From positions 757,908 to 821,907 of the forward strand of contig NZ_LMPV01000001.1 in the NCBI RefSeq assembly GCF_001423965.1: a stretch of DNA of 64,000 nucleotides. The letters run 5' to 3'. This document shows, piece after piece, positions 6,985-14,797 of the stretch. The position numbers and the translations under genes were made by a program. Source of the DNA: Exiguobacterium sp. Leaf196. GTDB taxonomy: Bacteria > Bacillota > Bacilli > Exiguobacteriales > Exiguobacteriaceae. Numbering within the stretch: position 1 is the stretch's first letter; the number at the start of each line of letters is the position of its first letter. Below the pieces are notes generated by a model. That model had not been told where the DNA came from. It did not search any database and worked only from the letters and a program-made list of their open reading frames with translations.

Positions 6985-7677
6985 TTATTTTTGAGCGATA
7001 TACCTCTTTTGATCGAAATCATATTTAAATGCAACGATCATTAATGCATCACCCGTTGGATTTCGATACGAGTAGAGAAGCGTCCCCTGTTTTTCTCGGT
7101 ACACGACTGTGCCTTCAGCATAGGCTTCTCCAATCGTAGAGTAATCTTCTGTATGGTGAAGCGTCAAGACACCAAGTCCTTTACCTGAAAGAATTCGATC
7201 GACGTCAGCTATTGTCATGCCAGGCTTGATCTTCTTTCCAGGTAAGAGTCGTTTCTTTGACGGTGTTTTAGGGATGTATTCCTTTTCCGCAAGGTATAAG
7301 ATGTGACCGTTTTGTTTCGTCTTGAAAATCAGATGCATTCGTTGCTTAAACCAATGATCGTCTGTTACTTCATAGGGATAAAAGGCAAAAGCGTACAAAG
7401 CATAGTCATCTTCAATTTCTCGTAATGCAGCTTTTTGTTTGAGTGTTGTGACGCCGTGTTCTTTCTTTATGTATTTCTTATATGATTTTCCGTAGAGCGA
7501 TTTCGCAACGTTTGTCGCGGTCATGCCGAGTTTTAGCTTCTTGTAAGACGCATACTCCTTTGTCGCTGCGTCGACAGAATGAGGTGCGAAAACAGCACCA
7601 ATCATCGATAGCGTGAACAGAAGCGCGAAGAGTACTTTCAACTGAACACGGTGTGACTTTTTCGGACGTATCATCAT
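6985..7677 (-). CDS. Secreted protein with two BLIP/SmpA-like repeats
   Basis: 230 aa. A basic N-terminus and hydrophobic core (VLFALLFTLSMIGAVFAP) end in an A-x-A type site (SVDAA), so it is probably exported by Sec. The mature part contains two repeats of the pattern K-x-I/L-K-x-GMT-x-x-x-V: YKKLKLGMTATNVAKSLYG and GKKIKPGMTIADVDRILSG. That motif is typical of the SmpA/OmlA and BLIP-like fold, a small alpha-beta protein-binding module. The start follows GGAGACACAATT. It is last in a three-gene minus-strand operon with 7703 and 7921. The partner is unknown; an inhibitor or envelope-adaptor role is only inferred from the fold. Confidence 0.65.
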   Translation of the reverse strand: MMIRPKKSHRVQLKVLFALLFTLSMIGAVFAPHSVDAATKEYASYKKLKLGMTATNVAKSLYGKSYKKYIKKEHGVTTLKQKAALREIEDDYALYAFAFYPYEVTDDHWFKQRMHLIFKTKQNGHILYLAEKEYIPKTPSKKRLLPGKKIKPGMTIADVDRILSGKGLGVLTLHHTEDYSTIGEAYAEGTVVYREKQGTLLYSYRNPTGDALMIVAFKYDFDQKRYIAQK

Positions 7678-7702
7678 AATTGTGTCTCCTTTGATAAGCT
7701 TA

Positions 7703-7900
7703 TTAAAAACCGTGCGATTCTTTTCGTTTAAGATACCAGAGTAGTCCTAGGGTAATGAAAAAACCCATCGCACCTAGTATTCCGATGTACAAGAAACCAA
7801 TGAGATCATTTCCGATATTCTTTTGAAAAAAATAGGATGAACCAAAAATCGCAGTGGCAAGCATGAAAATATTGCGTAGATGGCGAAGTATTTGGAGCAT
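7703..7900 (-). CDS. Small two-helix membrane protein
   Basis: 65 aa with two hydrophobic helices and a basic KRKES C-terminus; no family recognised. The ATG at 7900 has AGAAGGG 10 nt upstream; a TTG nine bases earlier would lie almost on the binding site. Middle gene of the 8220-to-6985 operon. Confidence 0.7.
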   Translation of the reverse strand: MLQILRHLRNIFMLATAIFGSSYFFQKNIGNDLIGFLYIGILGAMGFFITLGLLWYLKRKESHGF

Positions 7901-7920
7901 TGTGGACAATCCCTTCTGAT

Positions 7921-8220
7921 TCAGTTGTCTGCTCTACGGATTTCAATCGCGACAGTCGAGTCCTTTGCAAACGTCACTTGAATCGTGTCACCCGTCTGAA
8001 TGTCAGCCGTTTTATCTGTTTTGCCATACACGATCGTATCCGTTGTGACGCGAATCTTTGTCAAAGCATACTGTTCGTCCGGTTTTTGTTCGCTCGGAGC
8101 GACGAATAACGTGTCCCCTGTAATCTCTTCGACAACACGTGCATCGTTCTCGTGTGTACAGACACCAAGTGGCATACAAAGGAATAGAATAAAAGCGAAA
8201 AGCCAACGACGCGTCGGCAT
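7921..8220 (-). CDS. Small exported protein, possibly DUF3221-like
   Basis: 99 aa. A basic start (MPTRRW) and a hydrophobic stretch ending in PLGVC form a signal peptide; the residue before Cys is Val, so the lipobox is not canonical. The mature part is about 75 aa of beta-rich sequence (VEEITGDTLFVAP ... TKIRVTTDTIVYG ... IQTGDTIQVTF), the pattern of small OB-like domains such as DUF3221/YobA. The ATG at 8220 has GTAGGTG 8 nt upstream, preferred over the TTG at 8244. First gene of the operon. Family assignment is weak. Confidence 0.6.
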   Translation of the reverse strand: MPTRRWLFAFILFLCMPLGVCTHENDARVVEEITGDTLFVAPSEQKPDEQYALTKIRVTTDTIVYGKTDKTADIQTGDTIQVTFAKDSTVAIEIRRADN

Positions 8221-8408
8221 GAACCAGGCACCTACTTTCGTCAATTAATAGGGTTAGATGAAATCGTATTATTATATAAATTTTACCAGTTGCGATACCG
8301 ATTGATGCAAATTAGAAAAATCTTTCTTGCTTTGAAATGAAAGGAATTCAGGCATAAACTAAGTATGATTGATAAAATACCCTCATCTCGATTAGAGGAG
8401 GAGTTACG

Positions 8409-8981
8409 ATAAAGCTAGCCATCTGTACCTGCTACGAACCGCTGGATGTCTTGCATATTAGAGTGATACCTCGTTTGGATCCGAAATCAACTGTAGTACT
8501 CATCGTATGCATCTGTCGTCCACTCCAATCTTGATTTACGTTGCATCGTGCGCTGCCGGAACGGCTGCTGTTCGAATCGCAAAAGCAAAAGGGCTGCAGG
8601 TGACGGCTGTCTGTAATGAACAAAATGCGGAGCGGGTCAAAGCGCTCGGTGCCAATCACGTCATCGATTATACAAAGGACGGCTACGATGGATTGTTGCT
8701 GAAGTACGATGCCGTCTTCGATGCGTCTGGAAAGATTAATAAGACGAAAGCGAAACGGCACGTCAAACAAAACGAGTCTTTGCATCCGTCGCGGGGTAAG
8801 GTGTGGCGAGAGAACGGAAAGAAGATATACACTATTTGAATAAACTGTTTGAAGCGGGACGATTTAGAGCCGTCACGACCATATCTGTTCACTTGATGAA
8901 ATCGTCGAAGCGCACCGTTATGTCGACACCGGGCGAAAATTCGGTAACGTCGTCGTGATGATTGCAGAAGAAATAAAATGA
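8409..8981 (+). pseudogene. Decayed zinc-type alcohol dehydrogenase / quinone oxidoreductase
   Basis: An AGAGGAGGAG binding site at 8395-8403 is followed by ATA where ATG is expected (8409). From there KLAICTCYEPLDVLHIRVIP matches the conserved N-terminus of the QOR family (MKA..CT.YG.PEVL.I.EVP). After 40 codons the frame stops; about 100 residues are missing, and the nucleotide-binding part resumes in another frame (IYVASCAAGTAAVRIAKAKG, with the GASG motif degenerate). After a further frame change the last block reads SLDEIVEAHRYVDTGRKFGN, the family C-terminus. At least three lesions plus a lost start make it clearly non-functional. Confidence 0.85.
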
Positions 8982-9091
8982 TTCAGTAGCTTGGAAGTCA
9001 TTGTTTTTGAGTGTTCATTGCTTGAGAAGAGTGTATAAATTACAAAGAAAACGAATGGAACATGACATCGTTTAGTATAGATAATATCATT

Positions 9092-9127
9092 TTAAAAAAA
9101 CCTTCTCGATTGTATCAAGAAGGTGTT
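9092..9127 (-). terminator. Terminator after the flavin oxidoreductase gene
   Basis: ACCTTCT / AGAAGGT stem followed on the minus strand by a run of seven T. It lies 70 bp downstream of the 9196 stop. Confidence 0.65.
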
Positions 9128-9195
9128 TGCTTTAGTTTCGCTTCGGCAAACTGATCGTCATATTCATTTACTGCCTGTATCATCTTGTTGAAGTC

Positions 9196-10098
9196 TTAAA
9201 ATCGATTAGATGATAAATCGAAATTAATGCTTGCAGCTGCACGGGAACCATCAGCGGCTGCTATCAATAAAGAAGAAGGACCGCTTTTTTCAGTCTCTCC
9301 GGCAACGTATACCCCTTCGACGGATGTACGACCAGTTCCATCCGTTACGATGGCTCCACTCTCATCGAATGTACATCGTAATTGTTGAGCCAAATCGTTT
9401 GAACGATGGAATTTAGGAACGACGAATCCACCTTGTCTTGCAACCATTGTTCCATCTTCTAATTCAATATGTTCTAGAATACCTGCTTTTCCATGTAGGC
9501 GTTTAATTTTTGTGGTGTATGCTTGAATGTGGTTACGATCTAAATCGTTCCGAACGTCTTCAGATAGTGCAAAACCGTTTGTAAAAACAACTAAATCGTT
9601 CGACCAATTGAAAACGAGCTTTGCTAAATGGTGAGTAAAGGCTGGATCTTCGGCAATGACAGCTAAGGGTAAGTCTCGCATCTCCCAGCCATCGCAATAG
9701 GGACAACTAAACAAACTTTTTCCATAATACTCCTTGATTGCCTCCAGGGGAAATTCTTCTTGAATTCCGGTTGCGAGTAGTAGCGTTTCAGTTATATAAC
9801 GATGCTGACTGGTTGAAACTTCAAACAGATGATTCTGATTATCTTGTTTTACTTCGATGACTTTTTCGTTGCAAATCGTAATGGACGGATATGCTTGTAG
9901 CTCTTTTAATCCAATTTCCCTAAACTCTGACGGTGTAATTCCATCTCGAGTTAGATAACCATGTGATTCTTGTGTGACACGATTTCGATTTGTAGCATCA
10001 TCGAAAATCATAATATTTCTTCGAGCTCTTCCTAATGTTAGGGCAGCAGCTGATCCGGCGGCACCTCCGCCAATCACGATGCAATCATATACGTTCAT
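9196..10098 (-). CDS. FAD-dependent thioredoxin-reductase-like oxidoreductase (GliT/HlmI-like)
   Basis: 300 aa. The FAD-binding GGGAAGSAAALTLGRARR motif is at the N-terminus, a redox pair CPYCDGWE lies mid-protein, and the C-terminal flavin motif is GVYVAGE. The NADPH-binding GGGxSA motif of true thioredoxin reductases is not present: the corresponding segment reads LAVIAEDPAFTHH. CPYC-HGxE-type redox centres and a weak NADPH site are features of the GliT/HlmI/DepH dithiol oxidase subgroup, so it may oxidise a small dithiol with O2 rather than reduce thioredoxin. AAAGGAGGAAACGTTT precedes the ATG. It lies directly downstream of an Rrf2 regulator, and both genes share a candidate operator. Confidence 0.85.
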   Translation of the reverse strand: MNVYDCIVIGGGAAGSAAALTLGRARRNIMIFDDATNRNRVTQESHGYLTRDGITPSEFREIGLKELQAYPSITICNEKVIEVKQDNQNHLFEVSTSQHRYITETLLLATGIQEEFPLEAIKEYYGKSLFSCPYCDGWEMRDLPLAVIAEDPAFTHHLAKLVFNWSNDLVVFTNGFALSEDVRNDLDRNHIQAYTTKIKRLHGKAGILEHIELEDGTMVARQGGFVVPKFHRSNDLAQQLRCTFDESGAIVTDGTGRTSVEGVYVAGETEKSGPSSLLIAAADGSRAAASINFDLSSNRF

Positions 10099-10131
10099 AA
10101 ACGTTTCCTCCTTTTAGATAACAGATATTAA

Positions 10132-10153
10132 AGAGTCATAGTGTCTGTAATTA
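10132..10153. promoter_or_regulatory. Candidate Rrf2 operator upstream of the oxidoreductase
   Basis: 22-nt element AGAGTCATAGTGTCTGTAATTA. It matches at 17 of 22 positions the element in front of the Rrf2 gene (reverse strand of 10594-10615), with GTCTGTAATTA identical. Confidence 0.5.
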
Positions 10154-10160
10154 AAGCATA

Positions 10161-10192
10161 AGACATCATGTTTTTTCAAATGGATGATGTCT
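10161..10192 (-). terminator. Hairpin at the end of the Rrf2 gene
   Basis: Perfect 9-bp stem AGACATCAT / ATGATGTCT overlapping the Rrf2 stop codon, with a poor T tract on the minus strand. It may be a weak terminator that lowers read-through into the oxidoreductase gene. Confidence 0.4.
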
Positions 10193-10583
10193 CATTAACT
10201 TGAGTAGATAAATCACTAATTAGCGTGTGTCTTAATGAATCTAAAAATTTGTGTTCAGCAGCCTCGATTGATTTCTGAATCAAGCAGTTCGGATTGTTAT
10301 TGAGACAAGCGTCAGACATGGATGGTACGCCTTCAATCGCAATGATGACATCAAGCAATGAAATCTCTTCCCAACTTGGTTTTAATTTGTATCCACCAGT
10401 AGCTCCAGTAGTCGAGATCACCATACCCGTTTTGACTAGCTTAGTTAAAATCTTCGAGAGGTATGTGGGTGAAACGCCTTGTTGCTTGGCTAACGAGGCT
10501 ACACCAATATGATCATGAGGCTGATTTACAGCTAAAAATAACATCGTATGGAGTGCATAATTGGTTGCTTTTGATAATTTCAT
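10176..10583 (-). CDS. Rrf2 family transcriptional regulator
   Basis: 135 aa. The winged-helix N-terminus MKLSKATNYALHTMLFLA and the recognition segment GVSPTYLSKILTKLVKTGMV are typical of Rrf2; GATGGYKL is the wing. It has two Cys near residues 90-100 (DACLNNNPNCLI), fewer and differently spaced than the Fe-S cluster ligands of IscR/NsrR, so sensing may be by thiol chemistry. AAGGTGAG lies 3-4 nt before the ATG, rather close. It is encoded immediately upstream of the GliT-like oxidoreductase, probably its target. Confidence 0.9.
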   Translation of the reverse strand: MKLSKATNYALHTMLFLAVNQPHDHIGVASLAKQQGVSPTYLSKILTKLVKTGMVISTTGATGGYKLKPSWEEISLLDVIIAIEGVPSMSDACLNNNPNCLIQKSIEAAEHKFLDSLRHTLISDLSTQVNETSSI

Positions 10584-10593
10584 ATTCTCACCT

Positions 10594-10615
10594 TAATTAC
10601 AGACTTGATGTGTCT
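10594..10615. promoter_or_regulatory. Candidate autoregulatory Rrf2 operator
   Basis: On the minus strand AGACACATCAAGTCTGTAATTA, 11 bp upstream of the Rrf2 start. It contains the imperfect dyad TAGAC-N7-GTCTGTA and matches the element at 10132-10153. Confidence 0.5.
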
Positions 10616-10779
10616 ATAATACCGTTATTCGTACGAATATCCAAATGTTATCACTTAAACTAACGAAAGAAGGGATTATCTGCAATCCACGACCACCTGC
10701 AGAAGGTAGTTTTTTAGTCGTTATCCAATATATGTTAAAATGAAATCGTATATTTTTATGATGGAGGGTGATAGAGAAC

Positions 10780-11529
10780 ATGAAACAACTGTTTGCGTTT
10801 GAGACAAAAACGGACTATGACAAATACGAAGCGGTCACGCATCGCTTTCAAGCACGGTTAGACGAGTATCAAACGATCTTACAAGAGAAGTATCAACTGA
10901 TCGACGTGCCAAAAGGAATCATTTGGACGTCAGCGGAACTCGCGACGACCGTCTTCTCGGACATTCCGATTCCAGCATTTACGAATAAGGACTTGATTTA
11001 CATCTCACCAGACGTTGCAGAATGGCGAACGTTATTTTTGTCTCAACTCGACGGGAAGGACGTACCACATATTCGAGCGTTCTACGAGACGCTCGCGGAA
11101 GATCACGTCTTGGCGATTGCTGGTCATGAACTGACGCATCACTTGGATTTGTTCGTTGATGAATTCGACGATGAGAGAGAAGACGGAATCTGGTTCGAAG
11201 AGGGAATGTGTGAGTACCTGCCCCGGAAGCATTTGTTGTCGGACGAAGCATTCAAGCAAATTACTGCAATCGAGACGGAACTCGTTGAGCTTTTTCAAGA
11301 AGAGTATGGAGCGCGCTCGATTGATCAATTTGGGAGTGCCTCCTATGCCGGTAGTCTGTCGAGTATCATGTTTGATTATTGGCGGAGCTTTCTCGCGATC
11401 CACCATCTCATCGAGGAACGGTATGACGGGGACGTCTTACGCGTTTTTGAAGCATATCGGAACTGGCATGAGCAGGGGCGGATCGTGCCGCTATCGGAAT
11501 ACTTTAATCTTCAGACGGTAAACCGCTAA
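10780..11529 (+). CDS. Cytoplasmic zinc metallopeptidase-like protein (HELTHH)
   Basis: About 249 aa, no signal peptide or membrane segment. The zinc motif HELTHH in IAGHELTHHLDLF is followed by GIWFEEGMCEYLP about 20 residues later, giving the H-E-x-x-H plus downstream E arrangement of gluzincins (the E of EEGMCEY). The rest is helical and acidic. GTG at 10768 and ATG at 10780 are both possible; GGAGGG lies nearer to the second at an acceptable distance, so I use the ATG. It stands alone ahead of a small membrane gene. The specific family and substrate are not known to me. Confidence 0.7.
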   Translation: MKQLFAFETKTDYDKYEAVTHRFQARLDEYQTILQEKYQLIDVPKGIIWTSAELATTVFSDIPIPAFTNKDLIYISPDVAEWRTLFLSQLDGKDVPHIRAFYETLAEDHVLAIAGHELTHHLDLFVDEFDDEREDGIWFEEGMCEYLPRKHLLSDEAFKQITAIETELVELFQEEYGARSIDQFGSASYAGSLSSIMFDYWRSFLAIHHLIEERYDGDVLRVFEAYRNWHEQGRIVPLSEYFNLQTVNR

Positions 11530-11555
11530 GTTGTGTTTGTAGTGGAGGAGGGCTT

Positions 11556-11816
11556 ATGAATCGTTACAGTATTTTTTCGGTATCTGCATTCATCTGTTTT
11601 TGTTTCTTATTTTTGGTGATGAAGAGCGGCGTCAGTCTGAAAGGGTTTGGAACTGTCTATCTCCTGCTTCTATTTATCATTCCGTTAGTCGGCGTATACA
11701 CAGGATACAAATCAAAGCATCAGTTACTCAAATGGGGATTCGTCGGCATCCATCTCATTACGTTCTGTATGATGTCGTATTTGCTGTTACTGGCTTATGG
11801 TATTTCCGAGCCGTAA
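11556..11816 (+). CDS. Small three-helix membrane protein
   Basis: 86 aa with three hydrophobic helices (about 6-24, 33-50, 60-82) and little else. AGTGGAGGAGGGCTT precedes the ATG. It is 26 bp after the metallopeptidase gene and is followed by a strong terminator, so the two form a short operon. No family recognised. Confidence 0.75.
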   Translation: MNRYSIFSVSAFICFCFLFLVMKSGVSLKGFGTVYLLLLFIIPLVGVYTGYKSKHQLLKWGFVGIHLITFCMMSYLLLLAYGISEP

Positions 11817-11830
11817 AATGAATAAAGTGA

Positions 11831-11874
11831 AAAGGTCAGTTGATTCCGTGTAACAAAGGAATCAACTGACCTTT
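11831..11874. terminator. Strong terminator hairpin
   Basis: Perfect 17-bp stem AAAGGTCAGTTGATTCC / GGAATCAACTGACCTTT with a 10-nt loop between convergent genes. Confidence 0.85.
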
Positions 11875-11910
11875 CATGATATGTTGTGAAACAAGTGATC
11901 ATCGCAAAAT

Positions 11911-12237
11911 CTAATTTCGCTTTGGCAAACTAGTCGTCGTGCCCATCTCAACGACTCGGTCGTCTTGAAGACGATACAGCAAGTATTCCTCTTTTTGGAG
12001 CCCTTGACCACGGACTTTTACGGCAATCTTATAGCGTTTTTCTTTGTCGCGGTGTTTGTCGTCATAGGCAGAATGGAGGGAGACGACATGAGCTGGACCG
12101 TATTTTTTCTCGACATAGGTTTCGACTTGGGCGCTGACATGTCGCTCAAATCGTTCATCGTAACGGACGTCTAAATAAAACAGCAGTCCACCTAATATTA
12201 GGAATACGACGAATAGGTTGATTCCGATTTTCTTCAA
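11911..12237 (-). CDS. Membrane-anchored small protein, DUF3139-like layout
   Basis: 108 aa: one N-terminal helix (INLFVVFLILGGLLFYL) followed by an exported domain with VETYVEKKYG, then a Tyr-Asp pair (SAYDDKHRDKEKRYKIAVKV). This helix-plus-short-alpha/beta layout resembles the DUF3139 proteins at 58634 and 59541, but the characteristic DEP-N motif is absent. The start is TTG with GGAAGTG upstream. Role unknown. Confidence 0.6.
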   Translation of the reverse strand: MKKIGINLFVVFLILGGLLFYLDVRYDERFERHVSAQVETYVEKKYGPAHVVSLHSAYDDKHRDKEKRYKIAVKVRGQGLQKEEYLLYRLQDDRVVEMGTTTSLPKRN

Positions 12238-12274
12238 TTCATCACTTCCGATTGTTCCATAGCATTAAACCTAG

Positions 12275-12317
12275 AAAAGCTGTTACAGATGATCGAAAGA
12301 CGATGCATCATAACAGC
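12275..12317 (-). terminator. Candidate terminator of the 29-aa peptide gene
   Basis: GCTGTTA / TAACAGC stem with further pairing inside, followed on the minus strand by TTTTC. It lies 46 bp after the small ORF. Confidence 0.45.
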
Positions 12318-12362
12318 GATTGAATCATTGATTTAAAAATCTACATCATTTGAGTGATTGCT

Positions 12363-12452
12363 TTAGAGATCGACTCCAACTAATTTAAGAATGATGACGA
12401 TTGTGATAGCTGAGAGCGCAAAAGAACCGGCAAAAGCAAGCTGTTTTTTCAA
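12363..12452 (-). CDS. 29-aa single-helix membrane peptide
   Basis: TTG start six nt after GGAGGAG gives MKKQLAFAGSFALSAI... followed by a hydrophobic run and LVGVDL. A very strong binding site and a clean basic-then-hydrophobic layout support translation. Small single-helix peptides of this kind include type I toxins and membrane-stress peptides; nothing here shows which. No antisense RNA was identified. Confidence 0.55.
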   Translation of the reverse strand: MKKQLAFAGSFALSAITIVIILKLVGVDL

Positions 12453-12628
12453 AAGTATCTCCTCCTCATGAAAAGGTTACCATTATTATGCCATTAAGTA
12501 ATGTATCTGTAAAATTAATTCCAATTATAATCGTGAATTTTCATCACAATGTTTCAGAAGGGAACGACAACATTCCTACTTCTTGATTCGACAATGCACC
12601 AAGGATGTTGTTTTCATATAACGACTGG

Positions 12629-12979
12629 TTACACGAGGCGAAGTAAGAGTCGTGGAGCCGCTAACGATGAAGCGTCCTGTACGTAGCAATACCGTGTCAA
12701 CGACGCATCATTGATTCGACAAAGTGTAAGCTGATGCTTTTGAAAATCGATCTCCTCGATATACACGCGTTCCGATATAGGTTCGGCATCTTTTGTTGTC
12801 TGCAAAGACAATGGAATCCGTTCGCGCAACACGATAAACAGGACGATTTCGATTTGGTTAGTACTGGGTGTAGAGGACGTGTCGTGAAAGAAAAGGGTTT
12901 CGTTCATCGAAAGACTGAGAGTTGAGTATAACGTGTGTTGAGAAATTGAATGTGTCGGGTTGGTATGAAGGTGGTGCAT
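12629..12979 (-). CDS. SOS-box controlled protein, possibly YolD-like
   Basis: 116 aa. AAGGAGG precedes the ATG at 6 nt, so the gene is certainly translatable. The N-terminal third is low complexity (His, Thr, Ser rich). The C-terminal part (EIVLFIVLRERIPLS ... ERVYIEEIDFQKHQLTLCRI ... YCYVQDASSL) has the beta pattern of YolD-like proteins, which in Bacillus are encoded next to SOS Y-family polymerases; that match is weak. A perfect GAAC-N4-GTTC box lies 21 bp upstream. No polymerase gene is adjacent, so this would be an orphan. Confidence 0.55.
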   Translation of the reverse strand: MHHLHTNPTHSISQHTLYSTLSLSMNETLFFHDTSSTPSTNQIEIVLFIVLRERIPLSLQTTKDAEPISERVYIEEIDFQKHQLTLCRINDASLTRYCYVQDASSLAAPRLLLRLV

Positions 12980-12999
12980 GATGGACCTCCTTATAATAA

Positions 13000-13011
13000 G
13001 AACGTATGTTC
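13000..13011. promoter_or_regulatory. LexA (SOS) box
   Basis: GAACGTATGTTC, a perfect GAAC-N4-GTTC dyad as in the Bacillus LexA consensus, 21 bp upstream of the 12979 start and about 140 bp from the divergent serine hydrolase gene. Confidence 0.75.
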
Positions 13012-13152
13012 ATATTATGAGTGATGGAATGAATTTTCGCAATCTTATTTAAAGCGGATATGAGAAAACTCGTAAATAGTAGAAGGAACAACCACCTAAA
13101 TAATGGTATAATCAAAAAGGAGAATTATGTTAAAAATGAAGGGGTTGACCGT

Positions 13153-14736
13153 ATGTTTGCTGCGCTTGAAAAACAGATTCAGGATGAACTGGTCTCGCAA
13201 TCCATTCCCGGGTTTTCAATTGCGATTGTCCGAGGACGGGAAGTCGTCTACGCCAATGGCTTCGGTGTAACGAACAAGGAGGAGGGTGGCGTACCTGTCA
13301 CGGCAAACACGCTCTTTCGAATTGGATCGTTAAGTAAACCGTTGACGGCGACCGCGATCATGAGACTCGTTGATTTAGGAAAATTGAATATAGATGTTCC
13401 AATACAGTCGTATGTTCCATTTTTTACGTTACAAGACGCGGCAGCTGCTCAGACTATCACTTTAAGAATGCTCCTAAGCCATACCGCCGGGCTACCGGAT
13501 GGTACGGATATGGTCGGCAGTCGTGACTTGGATGCTTTGGAACAGTACATCAAACAAGATGTGCCACAGCTAACATTAATTGCTCCGCCAGGACTGATTT
13601 TTTCCTACAGCAATCATGGATATAACATCGCAGGGTATGTTGCCGAATACGTGACGAAAACGTATTTCCCGGATTTGATGCAGGAAATCTTGTTTAAGCC
13701 GTTAGGCATGTTGCGGACGTTCTATGATCCGCTGATGGCAATGACATTTCCTTTGGCATTAGGTCATGAGCGAACAGAATTAAGCGAAGTCGTCGTCAGA
13801 CCGTTCTATGACAATGCAGCGAACTATCCCTCTTGGTTTGCGATATCTACAGCGGTAGACTATGCGAAGTTTTTGTTGCTACATCTGCAAGCGGGACGAA
13901 TAGACGATCAGCCAATACTTACTGCCTCTACCATTGACGAGATGCAGACGTCACAAGTGAGTCGATATAACCTGCAACAACTCGGATGTGGATTATCGTT
14001 CATCACGGAACGATACAAGGGAATACAAACGATTCGTCATGGTGGAGCGATCGGTACATATACGAGTTTCATGTTGGCTGTACCTGAGCAGGAACTTGCG
14101 ATCGTCACGATGTCGAGCCAGGATTACGGTCTCGATTTAGCATACGACATCCTGGATCAGTTACTCGAAACTGAACCGAGTCAAGAGATAATGCCAAAGA
14201 AGACGCCAAATCGCTCGAAATGGAAGTCCTACACCGGTCATTACTTAGGAAATCTGAACGGATTAGTGGAGATCTTCGCGGATGGTCATCATCTCAAGAT
14301 GCGTCTGAATGGAACTGAACTGATGTTACATACTTTTGACGAAAATCTTTACTTTACACAGGATGCGAACAGGGAACCAGATATGACAGTTGGTTTTGTC
14401 ATCGACGAGGAAGAGGAGACTCCGTTCATCGTACTGAACGGTCAGACCTGTAAGCGGATGGACTCCGAACAGCTGATGCAACCCCAAATAAACGTCTCTT
14501 CTTTTGAAGGGATGTATTCGAACGGAGCGATTTCGTTTGGTCTGACCGTCAAAGGAGATCAACTGATCCTGCTGGATGAAGATCAAGAGTATTACTGTCA
14601 GCCGTTATTTGGTCACTTCTTCTATACAAATGAACAGGGGTTACTGGAAATCGGAGAAATCGAGCGTCAGAGAACACTCATCATTCAAGGAAGTTGGTCG
14701 TTTGAGGCGGTTGAGTCAAGTAAGTTACAAAGATGA
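13153..14736 (+). CDS. Serine hydrolase, class C beta-lactamase / PBP4*-like
   Basis: 527 aa. The S-x-x-K motif is GSLSKPLTATA with the nucleophile Ser at 59 and Lys at 62; YSNHGYNIAG supplies the Tyr-x-Asn motif, and RHGGAIGTY the third (HGG) motif. After about residue 350 comes a beta-rich C-terminal region, as in esterase or D-aminopeptidase-type members. No signal peptide or membrane helix is visible, so it is probably cytoplasmic, which argues against a true beta-lactamase. The ATG at 13153 has GAAGGGG 8 nt upstream. A stronger AAAAGGAGAATT-ATG just upstream is in another frame and gives only a 47-residue peptide, so translation might be influenced by that short ORF. Confidence 0.85.
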   Translation: MFAALEKQIQDELVSQSIPGFSIAIVRGREVVYANGFGVTNKEEGGVPVTANTLFRIGSLSKPLTATAIMRLVDLGKLNIDVPIQSYVPFFTLQDAAAAQTITLRMLLSHTAGLPDGTDMVGSRDLDALEQYIKQDVPQLTLIAPPGLIFSYSNHGYNIAGYVAEYVTKTYFPDLMQEILFKPLGMLRTFYDPLMAMTFPLALGHERTELSEVVVRPFYDNAANYPSWFAISTAVDYAKFLLLHLQAGRIDDQPILTASTIDEMQTSQVSRYNLQQLGCGLSFITERYKGIQTIRHGGAIGTYTSFMLAVPEQELAIVTMSSQDYGLDLAYDILDQLLETEPSQEIMPKKTPNRSKWKSYTGHYLGNLNGLVEIFADGHHLKMRLNGTELMLHTFDENLYFTQDANREPDMTVGFVIDEEEETPFIVLNGQTCKRMDSEQLMQPQINVSSFEGMYSNGAISFGLTVKGDQLILLDEDQEYYCQPLFGHFFYTNEQGLLEIGEIERQRTLIIQGSWSFEAVESSKLQR

Positions 14737-14783
14737 AAAATGAATGGAACGGCGCATGACGGCCGCTCCATTCATTTTTTTGT
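14736..14783. terminator. Terminator after the serine hydrolase
   Basis: AAAATGAATGGA ... TCCATTCATTTT stem with an inner GGC/GCC stem and a T run; it overlaps the stop codon and can also serve the convergent 14798 gene. Confidence 0.85.
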
Positions 14784-14797
14784 TTCAGCAGACGAGA

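Noticed and set aside
13127..13270. Short ORF with AAAAGGAGAATT-ATG upstream of the serine hydrolase
   Set aside because: It overlaps the hydrolase in another frame and encodes an unlikely basic 47-residue peptide; mentioned only as a possible influence on translation.
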